From: Ktedonobacteria bacterium
GTDB taxonomy: Bacteria > Chloroflexota > Ktedonobacteria > Ktedonobacterales > JACDGC01
Length of the DNA stretch: 64,000 nt
Reading direction: 5' to 3'
Assembly (NCBI GenBank): GCA_027459785.1
Contig: DAIDGU010000063.1
Location: 1 to 64,000 of the forward strand
Numbering within the stretch: position 1 is the first letter of the stretch; every line of letters begins with the position of its first letter. The notes under the pieces are model-generated. The model saw only the letters and a program-made list of their open reading frames with translations, was not told the DNA's origin and ran no database searches. Made by a program: the position numbers and the translations under genes. Positions 9,361-18,636 of this stretch are shown piece by piece.

Positions 9361-10605
9361 ATGACTCCTTCCCTCGCCCCCGCCCCCGCACCGCTGGATG
9401 TCGCCTTGCTGGATACGATCTCGCTCTACATCCACATCCCCTTCTGCCATAAAAAGTGCCATTACTGCGATTTCAACTCGTATGCCGGGTTGCTGGGCTG
9501 GCGCACGAAGTATGTGCGGGCGCTGGTGCGCGAGATCTCGCTCGCCGGCCAGGCCGCGCGCATGCCAGACGGCGCACGACGGCGTTGCCGCACGATCTTT
9601 TTCGGCGGCGGCACGCCCAGCTTGCTCAAAGCCAGCGAGATCGCGGCGATCTTGCAGGCCGCGCAGGCGGCGTTCGCCGTGGATGCCGATGCGGAGATCA
9701 CGCTGGAAGCGAATCCGGGGACGCTGGAATATCATCACCTGGGCGAATTGCGCGCGACGGGCGTGAACCGCCTCTCGATGGGCGCGCAGAGCTTCGACGC
9801 CGACCTGTTGCGCTGGATGGGGCGCATCCATTCCGCCGAGGAGATCGTCACCGCCGTCCACGCCGCACGCCAGGCGGGTTTCACCAACTTGAACCTGGAC
9901 TTCATCTTCGCCTTGCCGGACCAGACGCTGGCCCAATGGACTGACACACTGGACCGCGCCCTCGCCCTCGCGCCCGATCACCTCTCGCTCTACTCGCTGA
10001 TCGTCGAGCCGGAAACGCCGCTTTTTGACTGGGTGGAGGCCGGCACGGTCAACCCCGCCAGCGACGATGCCGCCGCCGATATGTATCTGCTGGCGCAAGC
10101 GCGCCTGGCACAAGCGGGCTACGCGCAGTATGAGATCTCGAATTGGGCGCGGGCCGGCCACCAATGTAACCACAACCTGACGTACTGGCACAACCTGCCG
10201 TATATCGGGGTGGGCGCGGGAGCGCACTCAAGTTTCGCCGGGCGGCGCTTCGCGGCGGTGCGACCGGTGGCAGGCTATGTGGCGGCGCTGGGGGGCGACT
10301 GGGAGCCGACGGCGACGACCTTCGGCACGGTCGGCGGGCCGGTGACGGATAGCGAAACCGTCGATGACGCGACGGCAATGAGCCAGACGGCAATTTTGGC
10401 GCTGCGGTTGAATGCGGGGTTAGATCTCGATCACTTCGCGCGGCGCTTCGGTGTCACCTTCGCGGCGACCTTCGGCGCACGCCTCACGGATCTCGTCGCT
10501 GGCGGTTTCGTGGAGTATGTGGGGGATGCAGAAACAGGCAGGCGTCTCCGCTTGACTGAACGGGGACGCCTGGTGGGGAATGAGGTCTTCGAGCGCTTTC
10601 TGTGA
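9361..10605 (+). CDS. hemW: HemW-like radical SAM protein (coproporphyrinogen III oxidase-like)
   Basis: 414 residues. The radical-SAM cysteines are C29, C33 and C36 in IPFCHKKCHYCDFNS, as in HemW; true HemN has CxxxCxxCxC. FFGGGTPSLL, EANPGT and NRLSMGAQSFD are hallmark segments of the HemW/HemN family. HemW proteins are haem chaperones; coproporphyrinogen oxidase activity is not expected. The ATG at 9361 has only a weak ribosome site, and a start a few codons later cannot be excluded. It is flanked by the foldase upstream and a convergent small gene downstream. Confidence 0.92.
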   Translation: MTPSLAPAPAPLDVALLDTISLYIHIPFCHKKCHYCDFNSYAGLLGWRTKYVRALVREISLAGQAARMPDGARRRCRTIFFGGGTPSLLKASEIAAILQAAQAAFAVDADAEITLEANPGTLEYHHLGELRATGVNRLSMGAQSFDADLLRWMGRIHSAEEIVTAVHAARQAGFTNLNLDFIFALPDQTLAQWTDTLDRALALAPDHLSLYSLIVEPETPLFDWVEAGTVNPASDDAAADMYLLAQARLAQAGYAQYEISNWARAGHQCNHNLTYWHNLPYIGVGAGAHSSFAGRRFAAVRPVAGYVAALGGDWEPTATTFGTVGGPVTDSETVDDATAMSQTAILALRLNAGLDLDHFARRFGVTFAATFGARLTDLVAGGFVEYVGDAETGRRLRLTERGRLVGNEVFERFL

Positions 10606-10667
10606 CATTGATGGCCGACATAACCCAACGAGGCGGCAGTTTTACCTGTTCACTACCGAGCGTGCAA

Positions 10668-10946
10668 TCAGGCATTGCCATTGCCATCGGTCACGTCGCC
10701 ATTCTCGATCAGGTAGCGCACGAAACGCAGGCGCTGCTCATCCAGCACACGGTCCAGGTATTCGGCTTTCTCGTAGAGGTGGGCGCGCACACTACTCAGG
10801 CGATTCGCTTCCTCCGGAGTGAATGGGCCGACGTACAGCGCACTTTGGCGGTTCGGAGTGGGGTTTTCGGGAGTCATATCGGTTATAACGCTCCGGTAGG
10901 CTAGGAGCGTTTCTCCTTCCATTTCTAGTGTAACAGCGGCCTCCAA
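10668..10946 (-). CDS. Small hypothetical protein
   Basis: Up to 92 residues from a TTG at 10946; an ATG at 10877 gives 70 residues beginning MTPENPTPNRQ. The C-terminal part (YVGPFTPEEANRLSSVRAHL onward) is predicted helical with charged and hydrophobic residues in coding-like alternation. I recognise no family. The start is uncertain: AGGAG-like sequence occurs at both candidates only weakly. It lies convergent to hemW. Confidence 0.5.
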   Translation of the reverse strand: MEAAVTLEMEGETLLAYRSVITDMTPENPTPNRQSALYVGPFTPEEANRLSSVRAHLYEKAEYLDRVLDEQRLRFVRYLIENGDVTDGNGNA

Positions 10947-11074
10947 CAGGCCCGCGTCCTTGACGATGCATCGTGGTTATCCTCCTTTTTGCAATGCGCG
11001 TGCCAGATCGACTATCATGAGCTTGATGAGATCGCCAATCTCGTCTCGCGCACCAAGCAAAAGGAATACTAAGC

Positions 11075-12784
11075 ATGACAACCACGCCCCCGCCTGCCTG
11101 GCAAGTGCGCCACGCGCCGCTGCCCCACGCTGTGCTGCATGGTGCGCCCCCGCTCACGCCGCTGCAAGTGCAGCTTTTCACCCAGCGCGGCGTCGCGGAG
11201 CCGGCAGAGATGCTGCGGTGGTATACCGCCGATCCCAGCCTGATCGGCGATCCCGCTCTGTTACCGGATATCGAGCGCGCCATCGCGCGGCTGCGCCAGG
11301 CGATCAGCAATGCGGAACTGATCGGCATCGTGGGCGATTGCGATGTGGACGGGCTGACGGCGACGGCCATCGCCATCGAGGCGCTGCGGGCGGCGGGGGC
11401 GCGGGAACCGCGCCGCTACATCGCCCCGCGTGACGACGACGGGCGCGGGCTGACGCTGGCGACGGCGGCGAAGCTCCGCGCCGACGGGATGCAGGTGTGC
11501 CTGACGGTGGATAACGGCTCTTCCAGCGTCGCGGAAGTCGCGCTGCTGCATGCGGCCGGCATCGACACGATCATCACCGATCATCACCATCTGCCCGAAA
11601 ACCTGCCGGCGGCGTATGCGCTGGTGAATCCGCAACGGGCGGACGGGCAATATCCCCACCGGGCCATCGCTGGCGCGGGCGTGGCGCTGCACCTGGCGCG
11701 GGCGCTGCTGGGCGTGGCGGATCTGGCTGACGAGCGGATCGCGCCGTTGGTGGAACTGGCGGGGCTGGGGACGCTGGCCGACGTGGTGGAACTGGGGCCG
11801 GAAAATCATGCGCTGGTGCGCCGCGCCCTCGCGCAGATGAGCGCCGCGCCCCGTCCGGGCATCGCCGCATGTATGGATCTGCTGCGCATCGATCCGCGCC
11901 TGATCGGGCCGCGCGACGTATCCTTCGCCATCGCGCCGCGCCTGAACGCCGCCGGACGCCTGGGCGATCCACTGGTAGCGCTGAATCTGCTGCTGAGCCG
12001 CGAGCCGGCGGAGGCCCGCGCGTTGGCGCGTAAGTTAGATGACCTGAATGTCACCCGCCAGCGCCAGACCGAAACGATGTATGCCGTCGCCCGCGCCCTG
12101 GCGCAGGAACAGGTGGCGCAGGGCGAGCCGATCATCTTCGTGCAGCAGGATGATTGGCCGCTGGGGCTGGTGGGCCTCGTCGCCGGGCGGCTGGCGGGAG
12201 ACTTCGACCGGCTGGCGGTGGTGGCGGCGATCCAGGGCGACCGCTGCCGCGCCTCGCTGCGGGGGCCGCGCTGGTTCCACATCGCGGCGGCACTAGCGGC
12301 ATGCGATCCACCGCTGGCCGAAGCGGGGGGGCATGCCCAGGCGGGCGGCTTCGGCACCGCGCCTGCGCGCCTGCCGGCGATCCGCGCGCAACTGGCGGCG
12401 GCGTATCGTGCCGCGCAACTGGCGCGGGCCGAGGAACCACAGACGATCCTCAGCGTGGACGCCGTGCTGCCCCTGAACCGCGTCACCCGCGAATATGTCG
12501 AGCAACTGCGCCAGCTCGCGCCATTCGGTGCCGGCTTCGCCGAGCCGCTTTTCGTCACGGAGGGCGCGCGAATCGTGCGCACCTGGGCGGTAAACGAGCA
12601 TCTCAAGTTCATTGCGGAACGGCGCGGCGACCGGCGCACGTTTTTCTGGCGGCAAGGCGCGCGATCCGGTGGGTTGCACCCCGACCAGATTGTCGATATC
12701 GCCTGGCACCTGCCCCTCAGCCTCTACCCCAGCGCAGAACCCGAACCGATCGTCGCCGGCATCTTTCCCTATGCTGATGCGTAA
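11075..12784 (+). CDS. recJ: RecJ-like single-strand-specific 5'-3' exonuclease (DHH family)
   Basis: 569 residues. DHH-family motif I is GDCDVDG (residues 87-93) and motif III is TDHHHLPE (169-176); the DHHA1 domain shows GGHAQAGGFG. This is the RecJ architecture, with a C-terminal OB-like region (WHLPLSLYPS). RecJ degrades single-stranded DNA during recombination and repair, using Mn/Mg held by the Asp and His residues. The start at 11075 follows AAAGGA. It stands alone between a repeat-rich gap and a divergent small gene. Confidence 0.92.
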   Translation: MTTTPPPAWQVRHAPLPHAVLHGAPPLTPLQVQLFTQRGVAEPAEMLRWYTADPSLIGDPALLPDIERAIARLRQAISNAELIGIVGDCDVDGLTATAIAIEALRAAGAREPRRYIAPRDDDGRGLTLATAAKLRADGMQVCLTVDNGSSSVAEVALLHAAGIDTIITDHHHLPENLPAAYALVNPQRADGQYPHRAIAGAGVALHLARALLGVADLADERIAPLVELAGLGTLADVVELGPENHALVRRALAQMSAAPRPGIAACMDLLRIDPRLIGPRDVSFAIAPRLNAAGRLGDPLVALNLLLSREPAEARALARKLDDLNVTRQRQTETMYAVARALAQEQVAQGEPIIFVQQDDWPLGLVGLVAGRLAGDFDRLAVVAAIQGDRCRASLRGPRWFHIAAALAACDPPLAEAGGHAQAGGFGTAPARLPAIRAQLAAAYRAAQLARAEEPQTILSVDAVLPLNRVTREYVEQLRQLAPFGAGFAEPLFVTEGARIVRTWAVNEHLKFIAERRGDRRTFFWRQGARSGGLHPDQIVDIAWHLPLSLYPSAEPEPIVAGIFPYADA

Positions 12785-12794
12785 CGCACTGCGG

Positions 12795-13055
12795 GGGGAC
12801 GGCGGGCGATGCGATGGGGACGGTGGGCGGCGAGGACGGGCGAGACGGGCGGGCGGTTGAAACCGCGCCGGTGGGGCGTGCCGCCACGAAACCCGTCGTC
12901 ACGGGTTCGCACCAGGCAAGATAACAGCGTGGGGGGAACGATGCGTTGAGGGAACGCAGTACGGTGGGGGGAACCGGAAACCCATGACGATGGGTTTCGT
13001 CGTCGCCAGACGTTCAGGCGCGGTTTCAACCGTCCGCCGTCCCCCCGTCCGCCGT
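12795..13055. repeat. MITE-like inverted-repeat element (family B)
   Basis: Two imperfect arms of about 100 bases face each other. The left arm contains GGGCGGTTGAAACCGCGCC (12850-12868) and the right arm its complement GGCGCGGTTTCAACCGTCC (13017-13035), each with a GACGGCGG end. No gene lies inside. The same modules recur at 16828-16920, 46018-46285, 47485-47560 and 53751-53816. Confidence 0.8.
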
Positions 13056-13082
13056 CTTCGCACGCAAGGAATGTGGACAAGG

Positions 13083-13880
13083 TCACTTTCCGGTATAGTT
13101 GGGTGGGCGTTTCGCCAGGAAGGCGGTGACGCCTTCGCGGTGGTCTGCCGTGTTGATGGCGGTGTCTTGCAGTTGGCCTTCGAGGGCGAGCGAGGCGTTC
13201 AGGTCGCTTTCCGCCGCGCGGTAGAGTAGTTCTTTGATGAGGGCATAGGCGGTGGTGGGACCGTTGGCAAGGCGCTGGGCCAGCTTGTGGGTGGCCTGGG
13301 GGAATTCGGCGAGGGGGACGCAGAAGTTCACCAGGCCAATGCGCGCGGCTTCGGGGCCGCTGACTTCGTCGGCGAGCAGGGCGAGTTCGAGGGCTTTGCC
13401 CAGGCCGACGAGGCGCGTCAGCAGGAAGCCGCCACCGGCATCCGGCACGAGGCCGATGCGCGCGAAAGCTTCGAGGAAGCGGGCGTTATCCGCCGCGATG
13501 CGCAGGTCACAGGCCAGCGCCAGATTGCATGATGCGCCCGCCGCCACGCCCTGCACAGCGGCGATGAAGGGCTTGGGCGCGGCACGGATCGCGCGCACGA
13601 TGCGATGATACTGTTCCAAGCGGTCGCTGACCTTGATCGGCTCCGTGCTGGCATAGCCGGCGGCGAAATCATTGAGATCTTGCCCCGCACCGAAGGCGCG
13701 GCCCGCGCCAGTGAGGACGATACAGCGCACGGCGCTATCCGCCGCCGCATCTTCCGCCGCCGCGCCGAGTTCGGTGATCATCGTCGCGTTGAGGGCGTTG
13801 AGCACCTCCGGGCGATTCATGGTGATGGTGACGACGCCGCCATCCTGGTCGATCAACAGATGCTGGTACGTAGTGCGCAT
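13083..13880 (-). CDS. Enoyl-CoA hydratase/isomerase family protein
   Basis: 265-residue crotonase-fold protein. The oxyanion-hole segments are GAGRAFGAGQDLNDF and AVQGVAAGASCNLALACDLR. The GAGQDL form is typical of the PaaG/PaaB branch (ring-epoxide isomerase or hydratase of phenylacetate breakdown), but no other paa genes are nearby, so the exact substrate is open. The two canonical catalytic Glu positions read Ala/Ser (ASCN) and an Asp-containing VPDAGGG, again as in PaaG-like members. AGGAGG six bases before the ATG at 13880 fixes the start. Confidence 0.88.
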   Translation of the reverse strand: MRTTYQHLLIDQDGGVVTITMNRPEVLNALNATMITELGAAAEDAAADSAVRCIVLTGAGRAFGAGQDLNDFAAGYASTEPIKVSDRLEQYHRIVRAIRAAPKPFIAAVQGVAAGASCNLALACDLRIAADNARFLEAFARIGLVPDAGGGFLLTRLVGLGKALELALLADEVSGPEAARIGLVNFCVPLAEFPQATHKLAQRLANGPTTAYALIKELLYRAAESDLNASLALEGQLQDTAINTADHREGVTAFLAKRPPNYTGK

Positions 13881-13900
13881 ACAATCCTCCTAAGTGGCAC

Positions 13901-14095
13901 GGTGGCCCCACCCCCCGACCCCCTCCCCATCTGCGGATGGAGAGGGGGAGATCAGACCGCGATCGTGAGCGCGCCGATCAGAAGAGCAGTCTCAACCAAG
14001 CTGGTCTGATCGGCACGCTCCGCGTGAACATCCCATTTTGCCTGTGCTCCCCTCTCCATCTGCCGATGGGGAGGGGCCGGGGGTGGGGCCGTCCG
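13901..14095. repeat. MITE-like inverted-repeat element (family C)
   Basis: The left end (GGTGGCCCCACCCCCCGACC then CCCTCCCCATCTGCGGATGG) and the right end are long imperfect inverted repeats, continued inside by GATCAGACC and GGTCTGATC. The total is about 195 bases with no gene. Partial copies are at 29752-29845, 38279-38316 and 56129-56182. Confidence 0.8.
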
Positions 14096-14128
14096 CATTG
14101 CTGCTCTGCATGATAGCATAGGGCGCGG

Positions 14129-15676
14129 CTATTCTGCCGCGCCGACGGGGACGGGGATGGGCGCTTCGGCGGGGACGGACGCGGGCGACACTGCTGGGGT
14201 GCGCAACCGTCGGCACAGCGGCGTCAGGGCTGCCGCCAGGGCCAGGTTCACCAGCAACGCCAGGAGCGCGGCGTACACGGTGTAGGTGTGGCCGGCGAAC
14301 ACCAGAGGATAGCTGGTGGAAAATGGGTGCTGCGAGAAGAACATCCACGTGCCGAGCGCCATGCTGACGCCCCAGCCGGCCAGCAGCGCCCAGCGGTGGA
14401 ACCAAGTGGTGTAGAGGCCGAGCAGCACTGCTGGCAGCGTCTGCAAGATCCACACGCCGCCGAGCAATTGGAAGTTGATGACGTATTGGATGACGCCGGT
14501 GTCTTGCGCGGCCAGGACGAAGGCGAGCGCGCCAACCTTGACGACCAGCGACGCCAATTTGGCAGCGGCGGCCTCTTCATCGGGTGCCAGGTTGGGGCGG
14601 AAGAACTCGCGGTAGATGTTGCGGGCGAAAAGGTTGGCGGCGGCGATGGACATGATCGAGGCCGGCACGAGCGCGCCGATGCCGATGGCGGCGAAAGCGA
14701 AGCCAGTGAACCACGGCGGGAAGACGCGCGCCAGCAGCGCCGGAATCGCCAGGTTCGCGCCGTAATTCACACCGAATAGCGCGCCGGGATGCACCCCCGC
14801 CGCCAGCGCGGCGAAGCCGAACAGTGAGAGGAGCAGGAGCAGGAAGGAGAAGACCGGCATGAGCAGCGCGCCACGTTCCACGGCGGCGGCATCCTTCGCG
14901 CTGAGGACGCCCGTCAGGGCATGAGGATAAAGGAAGAGCGCCAGCAAGGAACCGATGGCGAGGGTGACATAAGTCGGGAACTGCGCGGGAGCCAGCAATA
15001 CGCTATGGCTGGGCAGGCGCAGCGCGGCGGCGTGGAAGATGCTCTGCATGCCGCCCAGTGTCGCCATGAGATAAAGAAAGCCGGTGACGATCATCACGGC
15101 GATGAGGCCGTCCTTGACGACGGCAAGCAGAGCCGCGACGCGCAGGCCGCTGATATAGGTATAGACGGCGAACACGGCGAAGAAGAGGATCAGGAAGACT
15201 TCGGGATGCAGGCCCATCTGGGCCAGACAGATCTCCAGGCCGTACATTTGCAGGGCGATGTAGGGGATCGTCGCGGCGATGCCCGTCAGGGCCATGCAGA
15301 GCGCGAGGGGACGGCTGCCGAAGCGGGCGCGCACGAAATCCGCGCTGGTGATGTGACCACCCTGGCGAAAGAGCGACCACAGGCGCGGCATGACGATGAA
15401 CATAATGAGGTTCGCTACGATGGTATATGGCACCGCGAAGAGGCCGATCGCGCCCGCGCCATAGAGATACGCCGGCACCGCGATATAGGTGTAGGCGGTG
15501 TAGATATCGCCGGCGACAATCAGCCCCAGGAGCAGCGCGCCGAATTGCCGGCCCGCCAGCCCCCAGTCCTCCAACTGATCCATGTTGCCAGGACGCCAGC
15601 GCATTGCCCACGCGCCGACAGCCAGCAGCGCGCCCATGCACAATACGAAGACGGCCAGGGTTCCCCATGCGATCAT
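14129..15676 (-). CDS. Sodium:solute symporter family permease (MctP-like)
   Basis: 515 residues with about 13 hydrophobic segments from the first residues on. The order LAGRQFGALLLGLIVAGDIY, then the YTYISGLRVAALLAVVKDG region, is characteristic of the SSS family; the pairing with a DUF3311 protein is characteristic of monocarboxylate permeases such as MctP. It should take up small acids such as pyruvate, lactate or acetate using the sodium or proton gradient. The ATG at 15676 overlaps the stop of the upstream gene as ATGA, so translation is probably coupled. Confidence 0.88.
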   Translation of the reverse strand: MIAWGTLAVFVLCMGALLAVGAWAMRWRPGNMDQLEDWGLAGRQFGALLLGLIVAGDIYTAYTYIAVPAYLYGAGAIGLFAVPYTIVANLIMFIVMPRLWSLFRQGGHITSADFVRARFGSRPLALCMALTGIAATIPYIALQMYGLEICLAQMGLHPEVFLILFFAVFAVYTYISGLRVAALLAVVKDGLIAVMIVTGFLYLMATLGGMQSIFHAAALRLPSHSVLLAPAQFPTYVTLAIGSLLALFLYPHALTGVLSAKDAAAVERGALLMPVFSFLLLLLSLFGFAALAAGVHPGALFGVNYGANLAIPALLARVFPPWFTGFAFAAIGIGALVPASIMSIAAANLFARNIYREFFRPNLAPDEEAAAAKLASLVVKVGALAFVLAAQDTGVIQYVINFQLLGGVWILQTLPAVLLGLYTTWFHRWALLAGWGVSMALGTWMFFSQHPFSTSYPLVFAGHTYTVYAALLALLVNLALAAALTPLCRRLRTPAVSPASVPAEAPIPVPVGAAE

Positions 15677-15876
15677 ACGGCCCCCCTTCCGCGCCGACGC
15701 AACAACACGATGCCTACCATGAGCGCCGCTGTGACGAGCAGCCAGACAAGCTGATACCAATAGAAGAACGGCATGCCGGCCAGCGCGGGATTATCGTTGT
15801 TGAAGAAAGGCGGTAGCAGCAGAGCGACGCAAGGGATCAGGAAAACCAGATACCAATATTTTGGTGCGATGCGCAT
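15673..15876 (-). CDS. DUF3311-type small membrane protein
   Basis: 67 residues with two transmembrane segments (about 8-25 and 40-60) separated by a loop NNDNPALAGMPFFYWYQ. This is the layout of the DUF3311 proteins that precede SSS-type permeases and probably assist their assembly or stability. Its TGA overlaps the permease start (ATGA at 15673-15676). Confidence 0.8.
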   Translation of the reverse strand: MRIAPKYWYLVFLIPCVALLLPPFFNNDNPALAGMPFFYWYQLVWLLVTAALMVGIVLLRRRGRGAV

Positions 15877-15929
15877 GACAGCCTCGCTTTCTCAGGTGGG
15901 TGCTGGCGCGCGACGATTGATCGCCGGTG

Positions 15930-16736
15930 TCAGCGGCGCGCTGGTTCGGCGGTGGCGACGCGCCGATCCACCAGCACTTTTTCCGTGAAGGGGATGCGAA
16001 AAACGGCGAACACGTCGATGCTCACAAGATAACCGGCCAGCAAGAAAAACGCGCCGACGCAGGTGAGCGCGAAGAACGCATCGGGATGGCCCAGTTTGGT
16101 GAGGGTGCCGGCCAGCGTGGGGGCCAGGCCGCCGATGACCAGCAGGACCATCGAGAGCAGGCGGGTAGGATTCTGGCGAGTCTGGATGAACTTCCACGCG
16201 CTCCATGCCGCGCCCAGAACCAGCGCGCCCGCGCCCAGGGTATTCAGCACGATGATCACGAAGATGATATCCGGCGGGGCCAACGGGTGCGTGCCGCTGA
16301 TGATGTCGGTGTTCGACGCCGTGCTGAACCAGTGGTTCAGCGTCATGCCGCCTAGCGACCAGGCGGGCTTCCCATTGATCGGCTGCGGTGTGAGCGGGAC
16401 GGTGAGCATGCGCACGACGGCATAGGCTGTGAAGACGCCCAGAAAGACCATCACGCGGTCGGCCCACTTGCGCGGCCCCAGCAGATAATAGGTTCCCATG
16501 CCGAGGTACGGCGCGGCGAGGATCGCGCCGGCCAGGTACCACAGGCGATATTCGAGCGCATTCCAATGGCCCGCTGTGGCGAAAAATTGCGCGGTGGTGC
16601 CGACGCCGTAGACGAACAGGCCGACGGCCCACACGACTTTATACGGGCGCGGCTTGACCAACTGCTGGTCGATCAAGAAGACGACGGCGGCGAAACAGAG
16701 GATCGCCGCGAACAAACTGAGCAGTGCATCGGTCAT
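15930..16736 (-). CDS. Polytopic membrane protein of unknown function
   Basis: 268 residues with seven or eight hydrophobic segments. The N-terminal MTDALLSLFAAILCFAAVVF and later LGMGTYYLLGPRKWADRV motif give no family I can name with confidence. I chose the ATG at 16736 because AGGAG lies eight bases upstream; a TTG two codons earlier is less likely. It is followed after about 50 bases by the DUF3311 and permease genes in the same direction and may belong to their operon. Confidence 0.8.
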   Translation of the reverse strand: MTDALLSLFAAILCFAAVVFLIDQQLVKPRPYKVVWAVGLFVYGVGTTAQFFATAGHWNALEYRLWYLAGAILAAPYLGMGTYYLLGPRKWADRVMVFLGVFTAYAVVRMLTVPLTPQPINGKPAWSLGGMTLNHWFSTASNTDIISGTHPLAPPDIIFVIIVLNTLGAGALVLGAAWSAWKFIQTRQNPTRLLSMVLLVIGGLAPTLAGTLTKLGHPDAFFALTCVGAFFLLAGYLVSIDVFAVFRIPFTEKVLVDRRVATAEPARR

Positions 16737-16827
16737 GGCCAAAGCTCCTGACGAATCGAGATGATGCGCAAAGCAACGGATAGTTATGCCGGGTGTGCCA
16801 GGGACGCGGGCGGTTGTATATGTGCCA

Positions 16828-16920
16828 AGGCCAGCGGGACGGCGGGCGGTTGAAACCGCGATGGCGGCGCGGGCGGTTGAAACCGCGCCTAAGCGCCTAC
16901 GGCGACGAAGTCCACCTACG
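16828..16920. repeat. Tandem family B repeats
   Basis: Two copies of GGCGGTTGAAACCGCG (about 16843 and 16872) are followed by CCTAAGCGCCTACGGCGACG and an AGTCCACCTACGTGGACT palindrome that runs into the end of the next gene (stop at 16916). Confidence 0.75.
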
Positions 16921-18451
16921 TGGACTGGTGTTTGGTGAGTGCGGCTTGGAGGGCGGCGATCAGGCCGTCTAGGGTATAGTCCGTGGCGACGACATCTGGT
17001 GTGATGCCATAGTCGCGGGCGGTGGCTGCCGTGACGGGACCGATGCAGGCGACGACGATGCCGGCCAGGGCCGTCGCGGGATCGCGCCCATCCAGTGCGC
17101 CGACGAAGCCGCGCACCGTGGATGAACTGGTGAAGGTGATCGCATCCGGGCGGGGATCGCTGAGCGCATGGGCAACGGTGGCGGGGTCGAGCGGCGGGGT
17201 GATGGTGCGATAGGCGGCGACTTCCGTCACCAGCGCGCCCTTGGCGCGCAGCAGGTCGGCCAGCGCCGGGCGGGCGATATCGGCGCGGGGCAAGAGGATC
17301 GCTTGGTCGGCGACATCACCGATCTGCGCCGCCACCGCCTCGGCGACGTACTCCGTCGGCACGAAGTCGGGGCGAATGCCTCGCGCCCGCAGCGCCGCCG
17401 CCGTGGCCGGCCCGATGGCCGCGATGCGAGCCGCCAGCGCCCGCACGTCCAGGTCGCGCGCCGCCAGCCGGTCGGCATAGGCTGCCACGCCGTTGACGCT
17501 GGTGAAGATGACCCACTGGTACATGCCCGCGCCCACCGCCAGGATCGCTCCGTCCAGTGCGACGGGATCGGCGGGGGCGATCTGGATGGCGGCGAGCGTC
17601 GTGGTTCGCGCGCCCAGCGCCGCCAGGCGTTCCGCGAGTTCCGGCGCTTGCTCGGCAGCGCGCGTGATGATGATGTGCTTGCCCCACAGGGGGCGACGGT
17701 CGAACCAGGCAAGTTGTTCGCGCAGGGCGGCGACGGGACCAACCAGGGTGACGGCGGGCGGCTTCAGGCCGGCGGCCTGCACGCGATCCGCGATGTCGGC
17801 CAGCGTGCCACTGACGACCTCCTGGCGCGGTGTCGTCCCCCAGCGGATGACGGCGACGGGGGTTGAGGCCGGGCGACCATGCGCGGTCAGTTGCGCGGCG
17901 ATGCTGGCCAGGTTGCCGACGCCCATCAGGAAGATAAGCGTTCCCGTCCCCGCGCCCAGGCTGGCCCAGTCGATATCGCTGGCCGCTTTGGTCGGATCTT
18001 CGTGGCCGGTGATGACGGTGAACGAGGCAGCCATCCCGCGCTGAGTCACGGGGATGCCGGCATAGGCCGGCGCGGCGACAGCGGACGAGATGCCTGGCAC
18101 GACTTCCCACGGGATGCCCTCGGCGACGAGCCGCTCGGCCTCTTCGCCCCCACGCCCGAAGACGAACGGATCGCCGCCCTTGAGCCGCACCACCGTCTGC
18201 CCCGCGCGGGCATGCTGGACCAGCAGATCATTGATCTCGTCTTGTTCCAGCGTATGCTGCCCCGCTTGTTTCCCGACATAGATATATTCGGCGTCGGTCC
18301 GCCCCTGGCGCACGATGGCAGGGTCCACCAGATAGTCATAGATGACCACATCGGCGGCTTGCAGCGCGCGCAACCCCTTCACCGTCAGCAACCCTGGATC
18401 GCCCGGCCCCGCGCCGATCAGATAGACCGTCCCCGGTCGCATTTCGTTCAT
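16916..18451 (-). CDS. Fused uroporphyrinogen-III C-methyltransferase / uroporphyrinogen-III synthase
   Basis: 511 residues. Residues 1-245 are a SUMT (CobA-type) methylase with VYLIGAGPGDPGLLTVKGL, VVRLKGGDPFVFGRGGEEAE and the PVTQRGMAASFTVITGHED segment. Residues about 255-511 are HemD (WGKHIIITRAAEQAPELAER, then TFTSSSTVRGFVGAL). The fusion couples ring closure to uroporphyrinogen III with its dimethylation to precorrin-2 for sirohaem and cobamides. I prefer the ATG at 18451; a GTG at 18469 is possible and has GTGGAG overlapping it. No other haem or cobamide gene is adjacent. Confidence 0.93.
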   Translation of the reverse strand: MNEMRPGTVYLIGAGPGDPGLLTVKGLRALQAADVVIYDYLVDPAIVRQGRTDAEYIYVGKQAGQHTLEQDEINDLLVQHARAGQTVVRLKGGDPFVFGRGGEEAERLVAEGIPWEVVPGISSAVAAPAYAGIPVTQRGMAASFTVITGHEDPTKAASDIDWASLGAGTGTLIFLMGVGNLASIAAQLTAHGRPASTPVAVIRWGTTPRQEVVSGTLADIADRVQAAGLKPPAVTLVGPVAALREQLAWFDRRPLWGKHIIITRAAEQAPELAERLAALGARTTTLAAIQIAPADPVALDGAILAVGAGMYQWVIFTSVNGVAAYADRLAARDLDVRALAARIAAIGPATAAALRARGIRPDFVPTEYVAEAVAAQIGDVADQAILLPRADIARPALADLLRAKGALVTEVAAYRTITPPLDPATVAHALSDPRPDAITFTSSSTVRGFVGALDGRDPATALAGIVVACIGPVTAATARDYGITPDVVATDYTLDGLIAALQAALTKHQST

Positions 18452-18483
18452 GTTCAATTCTAGCTCCACTTTATCTCAATTCT

Positions 18484-18512
18484 GTTATAACACGAGAAAG
18501 GCAGCATTGGAA
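18484..18512 (-). promoter_or_regulatory. Putative promoter of the uroporphyrinogen gene
   Basis: On the minus strand TTCCAA and TATAAC are spaced by 17 bases, directly behind a run of T that ends the upstream transcription unit. The -35 match is weak. Confidence 0.35.
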
Positions 18513-18537
18513 GGAAAAAAAGTTAAGGAAAATTAAC
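18513..18537 (-). terminator. Weak intrinsic terminator of the tubulin-like cassette
   Basis: On the minus strand GTTAA-TTTTCC-TTAAC is followed by seven T. The stem is only five AT-rich pairs, so termination may be partial. Confidence 0.4.
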
Positions 18538-18636
18538 CCAAAGCCAGGAAAGCTCTTTATGCATAACGCGCCAGAAGAAACCACATCCAAGGGCTGATGT
18601 CACAAAGTCTACTGGCGCGAATGGAAGATTTTAACT

